DNA of 64,000 bases from Cyathus striatus (lineage: Eukaryota > Basidiomycota > Agaricomycetes > Agaricales > Nidulariaceae): assembly GCA_025738555.1 (NCBI GenBank), contig JAOVFP010000014.1, positions 62,001 to 126,000 of the forward strand, given 5' to 3'. Each line of letters opens with the position of its first letter. Position 1 is the stretch's first letter. The position numbers and the translations under genes were made by a program. Positions 34,738 through 44,640 of the stretch are shown here, one piece after another. A model generated the notes under the pieces. That model saw only the letters and a program-made list of their open reading frames with translations. It had not been told where the DNA came from and did not search any database.

Positions 34738-35664
34738 TAGTGTTGCCACGGCTCGGCTTGGCTCAGCTCGGCTCAGCTTTGCATGGCTTATGAATTTTAA
34801 CGGCTTCGTAAGCCAAGCCAATGTGATCGGCTATGGCTTTGAAGCGGCTTAGCTGCTCCTAGCCGACATTTTGGTATCTGTCCACAGAGATAAAGTATGA
34901 AATAGAATTTTGCAAGCAATTTGGAAGTGTAAAGTGTTCGAAAGCTCATGAATTTAATTCTAAGACACTTTTACACAACTGAATGTTAATTATTATTACT
35001 TTTAATCACTTATTTATAAGTTTATTGTATATGACCAATTTAAACAGTGCTTATCATTTTATGGCTCCAGTGTATTACAGTATAGTAAGCTATTACTGAA
35101 ATTACAGCTATTACAACAGTATTTAACTTGCACTTACCTCTATAATGTAATCACTTAATATTTATCATTTGAGACAGTTCTTTTCAGTTGCGAGTAGGCC
35201 TTTCGAAAGAGTAGCTTGTGCAAATGGTCTACTTCAGGTATATGCCGGAGAACGTTACATTTAAATCCGTTATTAATCGATACATGTAAACAAGAACCTT
35301 AGTTCAACTTACATAATCATTTCATGGTGCTAAGCGGTACCTCACTCCTACCTACCGAGATTCAAAACTCTAGCACTTTTATCATGTAGACCTTGCTCAC
35401 TTAAGTATCAACAGCTAATCTGTAGACTGTACCACCACTTAATACATAATAATGAGAAAAAAAAAAACTTTAAAGATCTTAAAGCGCTACAAGACTATGT
35501 CAATATTTCGTTGTCTAATTATGGAAGGTAGGGGGCGGCTCATACAGCTTAGCCGTGGCTTTAGCAGCTTAGGAGCCGTGAAGCCAGTAACATGGCTCAG
35601 TCTGGCTAAAATTCGGCTCAGCTCCATCGGCTTGCGGCTTTTTAGCCGAGCCGTGGCAACACTA
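34738..35664. mobile_element. Non-autonomous hAT-like element with 8-bp target duplication
   Basis: 927 bp. Both ends carry the terminal inverted repeat TAGTGTTGCCACGGCTCGGC (left from 34738, right as its complement ending at 35664), followed by subterminal CGGCT/AGCCG repeats on both sides. The flanks are the perfect direct repeat TCAGCGGG (34730-34737 and 35665-35672). An 8-bp duplication and TAG-type ends match the hAT superfamily. The AT-rich interior has no transposase, so it must move using another element's enzyme. The sequence outside the two TSDs joins into text that matches the upstream regions of the other dioxygenase genes (GTCTTTT...ATCATACTTAACCTCA), which gives an independent empty-site comparison. 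Confidence 0.92.
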
Positions 35665-36368
35665 TCAGCGGGTCTTTTCAATCATACTTAACCTCAACGT
35701 TTACAGTGATGCAACGTATCGATAGCCACTGGGTACCGGAGTACTGGCAGGTCAATACCAAGTTTGCACGAAGTAGCAATTTAGCTTCCTTCCAACATCG
35801 TTCTGTTCCATTCCAGTTCCATTTTGGAGCCAGAAAATGGGAAACGTATGCTTTACGACTTCATGAGGTCTACAACAGTTCTGTGCACAGGGAGGATATC
35901 ATTTATCGAGAAACCCGAGGATGTTGGCCAGTGTCAAGGTTAAGTCAAGGTCACGGTCGAAGTTCGAACTCGGAGTCTAACTGTGGACTTCAGACAGTGG
36001 AGAATTTTCGAGCTCAGAACACTCCGACCCGGAGAATTGCGGTCGATTCTCCGTATCGTCTTAGTCTACTCTAACTGCGCGTCTCACGACCTCCCACGAC
36101 GTTGAACTCGTGAGCCTTGCGTCAGCCCATCTCTGGCCGTCCTCATTCTATCTCTGTCCACTCAACCTGTTATCTAGCCTATCACATCTGCTGATTAATT
36201 TCATTTCCCAGCACAACGTCGTTCGAATTCCAGAAACATGATAAATCGTATCTTGTTGGCACCTGGGAGACGTTCTCCAGGACCATACCTTTACATTGAA
36301 ACCCGAGCTTAAGACCTTAAGGAGTCATCTTAGTCCAATTTACTTGTTGAGATACTTGCGCGTTATCC
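35665..36368. other. Displaced upstream region of dioxygenase D, then intergenic
   Basis: The first 250 bp continue the family promoter/upstream text interrupted by the hAT-like element (ATACTTAACCTCA, ATCGATAGCCACTGG, TTAGCTTCCTTCCAACA are also upstream of copy C at 32850-32940). The remainder, up to the amidase ATG, has no gene; it should hold the amidase promoter. Confidence 0.65.
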
Positions 36369-38554
36369 ATGTCGAGCGAAGCCCCAGCCTGGAAAGCCCT
36401 CATCGTCGAAAAGTGCGCTAGACAGCAAGCGACGATTCCCAAAGAATGGTTGCTCAAAAACCCACCATCTGAAGATGTCCTCGACGTGACGAACATCCCG
36501 GAGACTTGCGGACTACTGTCAGCACAAGAGATAGAGATCACTAATACGTATGTGGACGTGCTGTTGTCGAAGCTCGCGGGGGGTACGTGGACGGCGGTGG
36601 AGGTTACGACTGCGTTTGCAAAGAGGGCTGTTATTGCGCACCAGTTGGTATGTGAGCTTGTTAAAAAAGGTGTCCTCGAGACTAATGAACTACCAGACGA
36701 ATTGCCTTACTGAGCTTTTCATTGACCGCGCGCTCGTCAAAGCCGCAGAATTGGACGCGTACAGGAAGAAGACAGGAAAGACCATCGGTCCTCTTCATGG
36801 TTTGTTCTACTTACACATGCCGTCCTCCACAACCCGATATCCCACTAGGTTTGCCAATATCGCTGAAAGACCAAATCAATATTGAAGGTCTCGAGTCTAC
36901 TATGGGTGCGACTCATTTTTCACTTCCATCGTCATCTTCTGACACTTTCCGTACTCAGGATATGTTTCATGGATCGGCAAATTCGCAGAGAAAAGCTCTG
37001 TCTTGGCTGACATCCTCGAATCAGCAGGCGCGATCCTATACGTGAAAACCAACATCCCGCAAACCCTCATGGTACGCACACTTCTCCCTTGCGCAGTACC
37101 AAAAACCAACAAACTACGCAGTGGCCCGAGACGTTCAACCATATCTTCGGGCGCACCTATAACCCACACAACAGGTCCCTGACGTCCGGTGGATCGTCCG
37201 GAGGGGAAGGAGCTTTAGTTGGTAAGCTTTCTACTCGATCGTCGTACCGCTCAACCCAACTCTTCCATAGCAATGAAAGGTAGTCCTCTAGGTGTAGGAT
37301 CCGATATCGGAGGGTATGCCTTTCTCTCTTCGTCCTCCTCCCTCCCTCTGTTAACCCTATGTCAGCTCGATCCGCATCCCCGCAGGATTCTGCGGTACAT
37401 ACGGTCTCCGACCCTCATACCACCGTGTCCCCTACGCCGGCTGCGTCAACAGCATGGAAGGGCAAGACTCTATCCCCTCCGTCCTCGGTCCACTTTCCAC
37501 CAGCATAGGCGGCATCAAAGCATTCATGCAAGCTGTTATAGGCCAACAACCATGGCTTAAAGATCCCCTTGCCATAAGGAAAGCGTGGGACGAGTCTGCT
37601 TACAAGCTAGGAGAGCACGGGAAGGGGACTGGGAGGTTATGCTTTGGGTTTGTGTGGGACGATGAGATTATTAGACCGCACCCGCCTGTTTTGCGAGGGT
37701 TGAGGGAGGTGAAAGCTGCGTTGGTTGCTGCTGGACATAATGGTTTGTGCTTCTTGCCTATGTTTGAGGTCTTATGGCTAAAGGGAAGACAGTGATCGAC
37801 TGGAACCCCCTCAAACACGGTGAAATCTTCTCCCAAGCCAGCAAGATCTGGGGTGCAGCAGCAGCAGAAGACTACGCAACGACCATTGCAGCGACTGGCG
37901 AACCGCTGATCGAAAGCATGTCCCTCCTCGCTTCAGACCCCGACGCTAAAGTCGAGCGCCCTGCGTTCCGTCCTCCCCCGGACTCCAAAGGTCTGTCATC
38001 TTATCAGCTATGGCAGATTCAAAAGAGAAGAAAGGAGTTGAGGGAGGAGTATGCAGCCTATTGGAATGCGAGTGTTGAGAAGACGGGCACGGGTCGCCCA
38101 GTCGATGCGTTGATTACGCCCGTTGCGCCGTATGTTGCATCACCGCATGGGTTGAATAAGTGAGTTCTCTGCTGTTAGGAAAGCCAAGGAGAGATGGCTG
38201 ACGATGTGAGTAGGACTGCGAGTTACACGATGGTTTGGAACGTGCTTGATTATCCAGCACTTATTATGCCTGTGTCGAAGGTTGATTTAGAGCTTGATAA
38301 GCCTGTTCCACCGCATGCGTTTTATGGGAAGGCGGATAAGGAGAATTATGAAAGCTGTACGTTCTCGATACTTCCCACTTTCCTCTTCGAGATACTTAAG
38401 ACTAACGTTACTCTTAGATAATCCGACTACGTATAAGAATGCCCCGATATGCATTCAACTTGTTGGGAGGACGCTTGAAGAGGAAGCGGTTATTGGTATG
38501 GGCGAGGTGATTGATGAGGTGTTAAAGAGTAAGAATGGGAAGGCGAGATTGTAG
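36369..38554 (+). CDS. Amidase (amidase-signature family, acetamidase-like)
   Basis: Model: 36369-36647, 36697-36799, 36849-36905, 36959-37071, 37122-37221, 37271-37313, 37366-37742, 37793-38159, 38214-38356, 38418-38554; 1719 nt, 572 aa. The family hydrolyses amide bonds (acetamide, fatty-acid or aryl amides) with a Ser-cisSer-Lys triad. These are visible: LPISLKDQINIEG with Lys134; LTSGGSSGGEGALV with the cis-Ser at 209; and VGSDIGGSIRIPAGFCGTYG with the nucleophile Ser233. The triad spacing fits fungal acetamidases (AmdS type), as do the length and C-terminal NAPICIQLVGRTLEEE. The start has a Trp-containing helical N-terminus (AWKALIVEKCARQQATIP). No signal peptide or clear membrane anchor is seen. 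All ten exons join in frame with short GT-AG introns. Substrate unknown. Confidence 0.93.
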
Positions 38555-40977
38555 TGCCGAGTCTGAGTCTTGCAGTCATCGAATTAAATGTATTTTTATG
38601 TTTACTGTGTACTAAGCTTCGCAGGGAATGTTCATCTTTCAAAAGTTCGAAGTCCCACTTTTTCCGCTTGACGCTGAAGTGTGATGTATGCAACAAGGGT
38701 AGGTTGGCTGAACTACTACATGACGCTTGGGAGTGGTGGATGGCGCATGTTCGAATCATGGCAGGCAACATACTCATACAAGCAACTCGAATCAATCTCA
38801 GATTCCAGTTTTTTTCCTTTTGCTGTTGTTCTATGATGAAATAGAAACTTCAAAGTCTTCAAATGTTAGGTTTTAACTTACTTCTCCCGCTTAGATGACA
38901 GGACAAGCTCGCTGAATTGGCCACCAACTAATGGTATAATGAACGTTTGGTCGAAACACAGTCAGCTTGTTCTTGGATACCGGTGATACTGTAGTCCGAT
39001 ATATCTTTTGTTCAAGTTGTTACTCAGGACAAGAAACTACATTATAAGGACGGAATTCTTTTAATCTGTCTTTACATGGCACTCAGGAGGCAAATAAAAC
39101 CAATTGGAACAAGAACGAGTTGGCTGAATTGCCAGATGGCCTTGAACTCGCAACGGTGCTCGAAACAGTTGACTCGTTCATCTCTCAGAATCCGAATATT
39201 TCTTTTGTGATCAACTATTAAAACTTTAACTAGATCCCTCCCTCAAGACCAAGATTCGTTATTCTCTCTTCTCCCACTTGCTACATGATAATCATCATGT
39301 ACTTAAATAAACCAGCGGCATGTATCGAACAAAGACCTGTTGGCTGAATTGCTGAACGGCGCCTGGCAATTCGCGCTGCTGTTGATCGCGATGCTAGTGG
39401 AGGCATGTTCAAAGTACAGTCAACTTGTTCATAGGAGGCTGAAACGAACGATAGCTTTTGCCATTTCATTACAACGAACTTGAATCCGCGCTTCGATTCC
39501 CATGGAAACTTTAACCTCGCTTGAGCTTGAAGATTGAAACATTTCCCAGGGCCACTTACTACGTGAAACTTAAGTAGACAAATAAAACCAATGTTATTTA
39601 TCGAACAAGGACTTGTTGACTGAATTGCTAGATGACCGACCGTCAGCTCGACACACAGCGGTAACTTTGCATGGATGATGTACGCATGCTCGAAACACGT
39701 TGGGATTCAAATTCGATCAATTACTAAAACTCGTTCATTGCTGATGAACATTGTAGTGTCTTTTTCTCGTGCTCAATATCAATGAATTCAATACTAATGA
39801 AACTGATTTTTTAGGGTGAAGGCATTTGCATTAGACCTGATTCAAGATAAGTATAATACTCGAGCGTTCGAGCGCTTGCACATTTCACAATTATTCTATT
39901 TTGAATGAACTGAAATGAGCCGATGTCATTTATCGAACAACATCAAGTTGGCTGAATTGTTGGTATAGGTGAAGTTGTTCGTTTATAATAACATTCGTAA
40001 CATCATGATTCAGATGTACAGGGGTTCCAAACTTTTCCTGTTGTTCCACTCGAATGCAGTGAAATCTTTAAGTGCTTATTTCTCTTTGTAGCTCCATTTC
40101 CCTTTTAAAATATATGCCATTCTTCATGGACGAATATTAATAACATAGTAGCAGTACGACAACATCTGATATCATGATCACAATGCTGGCTGAGCCGATG
40201 GTACCCGATGACACCACTCGAAAGCGAGTAGCTGCGGCTCGTTAAGGAACCAATAAGTTGAACACAATGACTCTTTGCCAGTGTGTAAAATACTTCAACA
40301 AGCTACTCAAGAGTTACTGCTCAGCTACGCTTTATTTATTTAACTACGCAGTTCACAAAATGAAGGATTGAAAATTGATTGAAAAAGCGTCCATTTACTC
40401 ATAAAACTCACTATAATGAACCGATATGAATAGATAGAAAGGACATCTTGGGGGAGTTGTTACGCGTTGAAACCAAACATGTCCATCCGCTTGAGGTGGT
40501 CTCATAATTTTTTCCGTTTCTTCCAACTAACTTAGTACTCGCGTATATTTTCATTAGATCGCTCTTCAAATACAAGAGTGTGTTGTCCCAACGGCTCTGA
40601 TGCTAGGTGAGCTAGATTTCAGGGGGACACAAGCGACGATTCGAATTCTCGAGCACTCATTTGACTGTTGAGACTGAAACAACATTTCAAACTTTTTATT
40701 ATATATATTTAGTTCGCAGTGGCGTTGTCTCAAGCACACCCCGCAAATCACCATAACCTCAGAAATCAGAAGAAGTACTTTACCCATTCGAATCCTACAC
40801 AAGGGAGTGCTTTCCTAGAGGACTGTGAAGGCTATAGCACCAGTTCAGCTAAAGTCGAAGGACACAGTTCGAACCAAAGTACTTCCATAATGGTGCGATA
40901 TGGTGGCATACACCAACATTTTTTGAATGTACTATGTAGTACATATATATATTATGACTCTGACTCTAAAGCATGAA
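38555..40977. repeat. Repeat-rich region with tRNA-like modules
   Basis: No gene. A module containing GTTGGCTGAATTGC or a variant, often preceded by ATCGAACAA, recurs at about 39118, 39337, 39613 and 39947, with a related form near 38910. Each is followed within about 100 bp by TTCGAA/TTCAAAT text resembling a Pol III B box, so they look like decayed tRNA-derived repeats. From about 40130 to the end lies the first half of a larger repeated unit that recurs at 50890-52080 and 52310-53430. Confidence 0.6.
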
Positions 40978-42163
40978 GCCCAGTGAAAATTAGGTCCAGC
41001 AGGATCGAGCGAAGAACAGGCTGTAAACGAGCCGCAGCGAGCAGAAACAGCTGACATCAGCTTGGTCATTCACGCTCACTCTGGCTCGATTTTTTTTCAA
41101 ATGCTCGATTGCATCGAGCTCACTCAAGCCGGGTAAAGCTCACATTAGCTCAATTAGGTATATATAGATTATCTATTTCATTGGATACTGTACAGGGTCC
41201 CCAAATCGAGCACAATCGAGCATATCAAAGCATATTCGATCCATAACGAGTATCATCAAGCTAGGTCAAGCCTACTACCTACCTACCCCCTGCTTCACTA
41301 TACCCGCCCCCGCCTCCGCCCCTTCCCCTGCTCTGGCTCACCCAGCCTGGAGCCATAAACCCCACTACCTCACTTACTTCTTGTCCCTTCGCATCACCTA
41401 CATCCCAAGAAACGTAGTAGTACTGTACGAACACATAGTTAGATTGTATAGAAGAAGAGGAGTTACAGAACCTACAGATATCCACAAATCGTGTGTGGAG
41501 AGAATAAGTGGATAATGGGGGTCACGGTCTAAATCATAATCAGCAGTGGTATGAGTAAAATAAAGCTGTAGGGCATACGAAGTTGTGGAACAAACATGAG
41601 ACGTGAAACGAAACGAAAGGGATAGGTCACATAAGAATGCCAAACGAAGCGATTCTTCAATAGCAACAGTAGGAGGCATGACTCTGGGAGATGAGAAGAT
41701 AGGGATGGGGAATGATGAGAACGAAAATGAAGAGAATGAGAACGCACTCACTAAACCCAGAAATCTCCCTTCTCGGAATGGGATAATCCATCATTTGATC
41801 AAGTAGAGATTTGACTCATGTGAGCACGCTTGTACATGAGGCTCGAGGGGACGGTCCTTGCTCTCCCCCACTATGACATCACGTGACCATCGGTAACCGG
41901 TTACTGCTCATAACCGTGCGTCATCGTGAAACTACACTAGTAAATTCAAAGTAATCCGCAACTTTGTAATACCTAGTCGTTGTAATAGTATGTACTAAGC
42001 TTTAAATTAAATACAAAGTACAATAGTGTCAATGTAATCCCTCACTGACAACTGTAACAAGTCTCCTTCAAATATTAATATTCCATATCCCTAACCTAAC
42101 TATCCCAAACCAAACTCTAACCTCTAACTCTAACCTCTAACCTCTATTCTTTCATAGGACAAT

Positions 42164-42197
42164 GAAGTTAGGGCTGGGTTACCCCAGCCCTAACTTC
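42164..42197. repeat. Perfect 15-bp inverted repeat (hairpin) of telomere-like sequence
   Basis: GAAGTTAGGGCTGGG at 42164-42178 and its exact complement at 42183-42197, separated by TTAC. The arms contain TTAGGG and CCCTAA, so the telomere-like strand polarity flips here, 25 bp before the minisatellite begins. Confidence 0.9.
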
Positions 42198-42222
42198 TGC
42201 TAATTACTAGTTATATTATACT

Positions 42223-42655
42223 TACCCTCCCTAACCTACCCTCCTTAACCTAACCATCCCTAACCTAACCATCCCTAACCTACCCTCCCTAACCTAACCA
42301 TCCCTAACCTACCCTCCCTAACCTAACCATCCCTAACCTACCCTCCCTAACCTAACCATCCCTAACCTACCCTCCCTAACCTAACCATCCCTAACCTACC
42401 CTCCCTAACCTAACCATCCCTAACCTACCCTCCCTAACCTAACCATCCCTAACCTACCCTCCCTAACCTAACCATCCCTAACCTACCCTCCCTAACCTAA
42501 CCATCCCTAACCTACCCTCCCTAACCTAACCATCCCTAACCTACCCTCCCTAACCTAACCATCCCTAACCTACCCTCCCTAACCTAACCATCCCTAACCT
42601 ACCCTCCCTAACCTAACCATCCCTAACCTACCCTCCCTAACCACCCCAAACCTAG
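42223..42655 (+). repeat. 29-bp telomere-like minisatellite
   Basis: About 13 near-perfect tandem copies of a 29-bp unit composed of CCCTAACC-type and TACCCTCC/TAACCAT segments; phase checks at 42301, 42330 and 42359 give exactly 29. The first 50 bp are irregular variants. CCCTAA is the complement of the TTAGGG telomere repeat used by basidiomycetes, but the unit here is a higher-order derivative. Similar degenerate CTAACCTCTAAC text precedes it at 42105-42150. Confidence 0.93.
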
Positions 42656-42689
42656 CCCAACCTCGATTTTATTAGTAAAAATAGTGATA

Positions 42690-42782
42690 AAAAAATAAGA
42701 CACCACTGGGAATCGAACCCCACTTCGTGCAAAAAATGATCTATATTGTAGGTCAATGAACCACTACACCATTGAGCAATAT
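42690..42782 (-). pseudogene. tRNA-like relic with Pol III boxes and terminator
   Basis: On the minus strand: A-box-like TGGTGTAGTGGTT in a D-arm with AATG/CATT stem, a near-complete anticodon stem (GACCT/AGATC), a T-arm with the B box GGTTCGATTCC, and TATTTTTTTA right after as a Pol III terminator. The acceptor ends do not pair and base 33 is not T, so it is not a functional tRNA. It is either a tRNA pseudogene or the Pol III head of a SINE. Confidence 0.65.
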
Positions 42783-43144
42783 AAAAATATGATTAGAATG
42801 TACTTTAGGCCATCAGCGGATGAACACCTTCCATATTTGGTAAGTCATGTGGTGTCATAGTGGGGGAGAGCAAGGACCGTCCGAGGGTACCGATTATCTC
42901 TGTAAGTGCATAGTCCTGTGAAGGTGTAAAGCAAAATCAGTTTGTTTGATGACCTCGCAGTCCCAAGCAAAGGTACCTAACCATTCCTAGGCCTCCTCTG
43001 GAAACCTGAACCTGAATCAACCTAAAGATCGTGCATACATCGTCCTAAACTGTTGAAAGAGGGCAGAAAATCTCACTTAGCATCACAAACCAGAATCACG
43101 AGCTGGTGCCAGATGCCTCCAATTGTTACAGACTGCTAGCAGAA

Positions 43145-43285
43145 GTTACGAGGGAGGGGAATGTAGATACAGGGGGAGATGGAGGAGGAGGGAGGGGGAG
43201 GGAGGGGAAGGGAGGAGGATGAGGAGGAGGGAGGGGAACAAGGAGGGGGGAGGAGGGAGGGGAACGAGAAGAAGGATGCTGGTCA
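43145..43285 (+). repeat. Polypurine (GA/GGA) tract
   Basis: About 140 bp almost purely purine on the plus strand, dominated by GGAGGAGGGAGGGG-type runs. Such tracts can form G-quadruplex or triplex DNA. Open frames over it are low-complexity artefacts. It lies inside the outer inverted-repeat element. Confidence 0.9.
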
Positions 43286-43635
43286 TGGAGATCATAGAAG
43301 GTAAATGTGCGCACGGACCCGCGCAGATGTACCAAGCGGAAGTTGTTTGGCAAGATATATAAATGACTTGGTTCCACTTCAGTTTGAGTTTGGTTTGACA
43401 TAATAGATATTAGAAGTTACACATACTCAGAATCTCCTAGTACTTAGCCTTAGTAGCGTAGAGTGTTCAAACGTTCATTAACTCTGCTTGAGATCCAAAG
43501 ATAACATAAGTTGAAAACAAAAGACTTAATTTGGTACAATCAATTAATCACGGCTCGACAACCGCTTGATCAGCTTGATGTGGCTCGCCCGGGCTTGCCA
43601 GCGCTTGTTCTCGCTCGACCGACTTTTCACTGGGC

Positions 43636-44640
43636 ATGAAGTATTACTGTAAGTATGATTTTACAAGGAAGTGATCTCCTAGCGGCTAATGCAATGCTGG
43701 CAGCCCATCTGCTAAAACTGAGGAGAAATTTCGGTTCTAACCCGAGCACCTTGATATCTGTTGTATCTGTTGTGTCCTGGATATTTTACTGCAGGAGGGA
43801 TTCATAGTTTTTGAGTGATTCAATGCGCAAGAACTCCAAAAAAATGAAGTAGAACCATCTGTATATACCTAAGCTCATTCTCATACAAGGAAGTGATGTC
43901 CAAGCAGCTACAACTCCAGTAGAGCAAGGTAAAGGCTGGCGCTGAGCGCTGAATATCGGTTCGAATCCGAGTACTCCTATTCATTAATCATTAGTCACCA
44001 CTTCAGCTTTGTGAGGTTCGCACTGGCGCAACCCTAATAAACATGCAACGTACGTTGCTTTGCGATGCACATTAAAGTGCGAGCTTGACGAATCCTAGTT
44101 TTAGTTACATCCTTTTTATACACACTAAGTTAGCTTGTTACACTATACTTTAACTCTTAGTTGTCACTTTTTCAGCTTGAATTTATTTGAACAGAATTTA
44201 ATCAGTGGTGTACTTTTTCGTCTTCAACAACATTCTTATGATTAACTTTTGCTTCATTTTTGCATTAAAAAGCTGGTATAAGGCACTCATTGTTGAGTTG
44301 ATTAAAGTGGAAAAATCAAACTATTGACAATGAGCAGAGAGTGTATACGAGCGTGACGCACAAATTCAAGTGTGGCGGATAAATCCGAGTGTAGCGGAGA
44401 ACTCCATACATGGGTGCACAGCCACTACACATTTTGGCTTGCCAACGCAAACAAATAGGGGAAGCAAGCTTCCCCAGTTATTGAACAGTTGTTGACTGAA
44501 TTGTTAGATGACCGACCGTTAGCCTGTGCACACAGTAGTAAATTTGCATGGATGATGTACACATGCTCGAAAGTGACATTGCGAATTCAAATTTGGTCAA
44601 TTAGAACTCATTCAACCTTGCCGATGAACATTGTAGTGTC
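43636..44640. repeat. Second half of repeated unit I, with tRNA-like modules
   Basis: Continues unit I after the element insertion. It matches 51680-52080 (unit II) and 53040-53430 (unit III): shared text includes AAGGAAGTGATCTCCTA, TTCGGTTCTAACCCGAGCA, AAGGAAGTGATGTCC and GTAGAGCAAGGTAAAGGCT with ATCGGTTCGAATCCGAG. Two class-II-tRNA-like modules are present (about 43665-43755 and 43888-43975), each ending in a B-box-like motif. From 44480 it also matches 39610-39780 (CTAGATGACCGACCGT... GATGAACATTGTAGTGTCTTT), the target of the LINE insertion. Confidence 0.75.

Larger units (their letters stand above)
41850..42881. mobile_element. Inner inverted-repeat element carrying a telomere-like minisatellite
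   Basis: 1032 bp. Left end GACGGTCCTTGCTCTCCCCC continues as ACTATGACA; the right end is the exact complement (about 30 bp identical before the repeats diverge). CGAGGG flanks both sides (41844-41849 and 42882-42887); depending on where the repeat is taken to begin the target duplication is 4-6 bp. No transposase is present. The interior is AT-rich unique DNA, a 34-bp hairpin (42164-42197), a 29-bp minisatellite and a tRNA-like relic. It is nested in the outer element, so it inserted later. Confidence 0.85.
40978..43635. mobile_element. Outer inverted-repeat element (hosts a second element)
   Basis: 2658 bp. Ends are GCCCAGTGAAAA (40978 onward) and its complement TTTTCACTGGGC (ending 43635); similarity between the ends continues inward (GGTC..GCGA..AGAACA). 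It is flanked by ATGAA direct repeats (40973-40977, 43636-43640). The paralogous unit at about 51670-51700 has the uninterrupted text AAAGCATGAGATATTATTAT, that is, an empty site, which confirms the boundaries. CAGTG-type ends suggest a hAT-like or related non-autonomous element. It has no transposase. Subterminal CGAGC/GCTCG repeats occur near both ends. It contains the inner element at 41850-42881 and a polypurine tract. Confidence 0.82.

Noticed and set aside
41398..41806. Ser/Phe-rich and Glu/Asn-rich frames
   Set aside because: Low complexity, inside the outer inverted-repeat element, no family resemblance.
42223..42655. CRISPR array or true telomere
   Set aside because: Repeats are contiguous with no variable spacers, the organism is eukaryotic, and the array lies internal between matching inverted repeats rather than at a chromosome end.
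42690..42782. Functional tRNA gene
   Set aside because: Acceptor strands do not pair, base 33 is not T and the variable region is too long for its class.
43123..43401. Arg/Gly-rich and Pro/Ser-rich open frames on both strands
   Set aside because: They arise from the polypurine tract.
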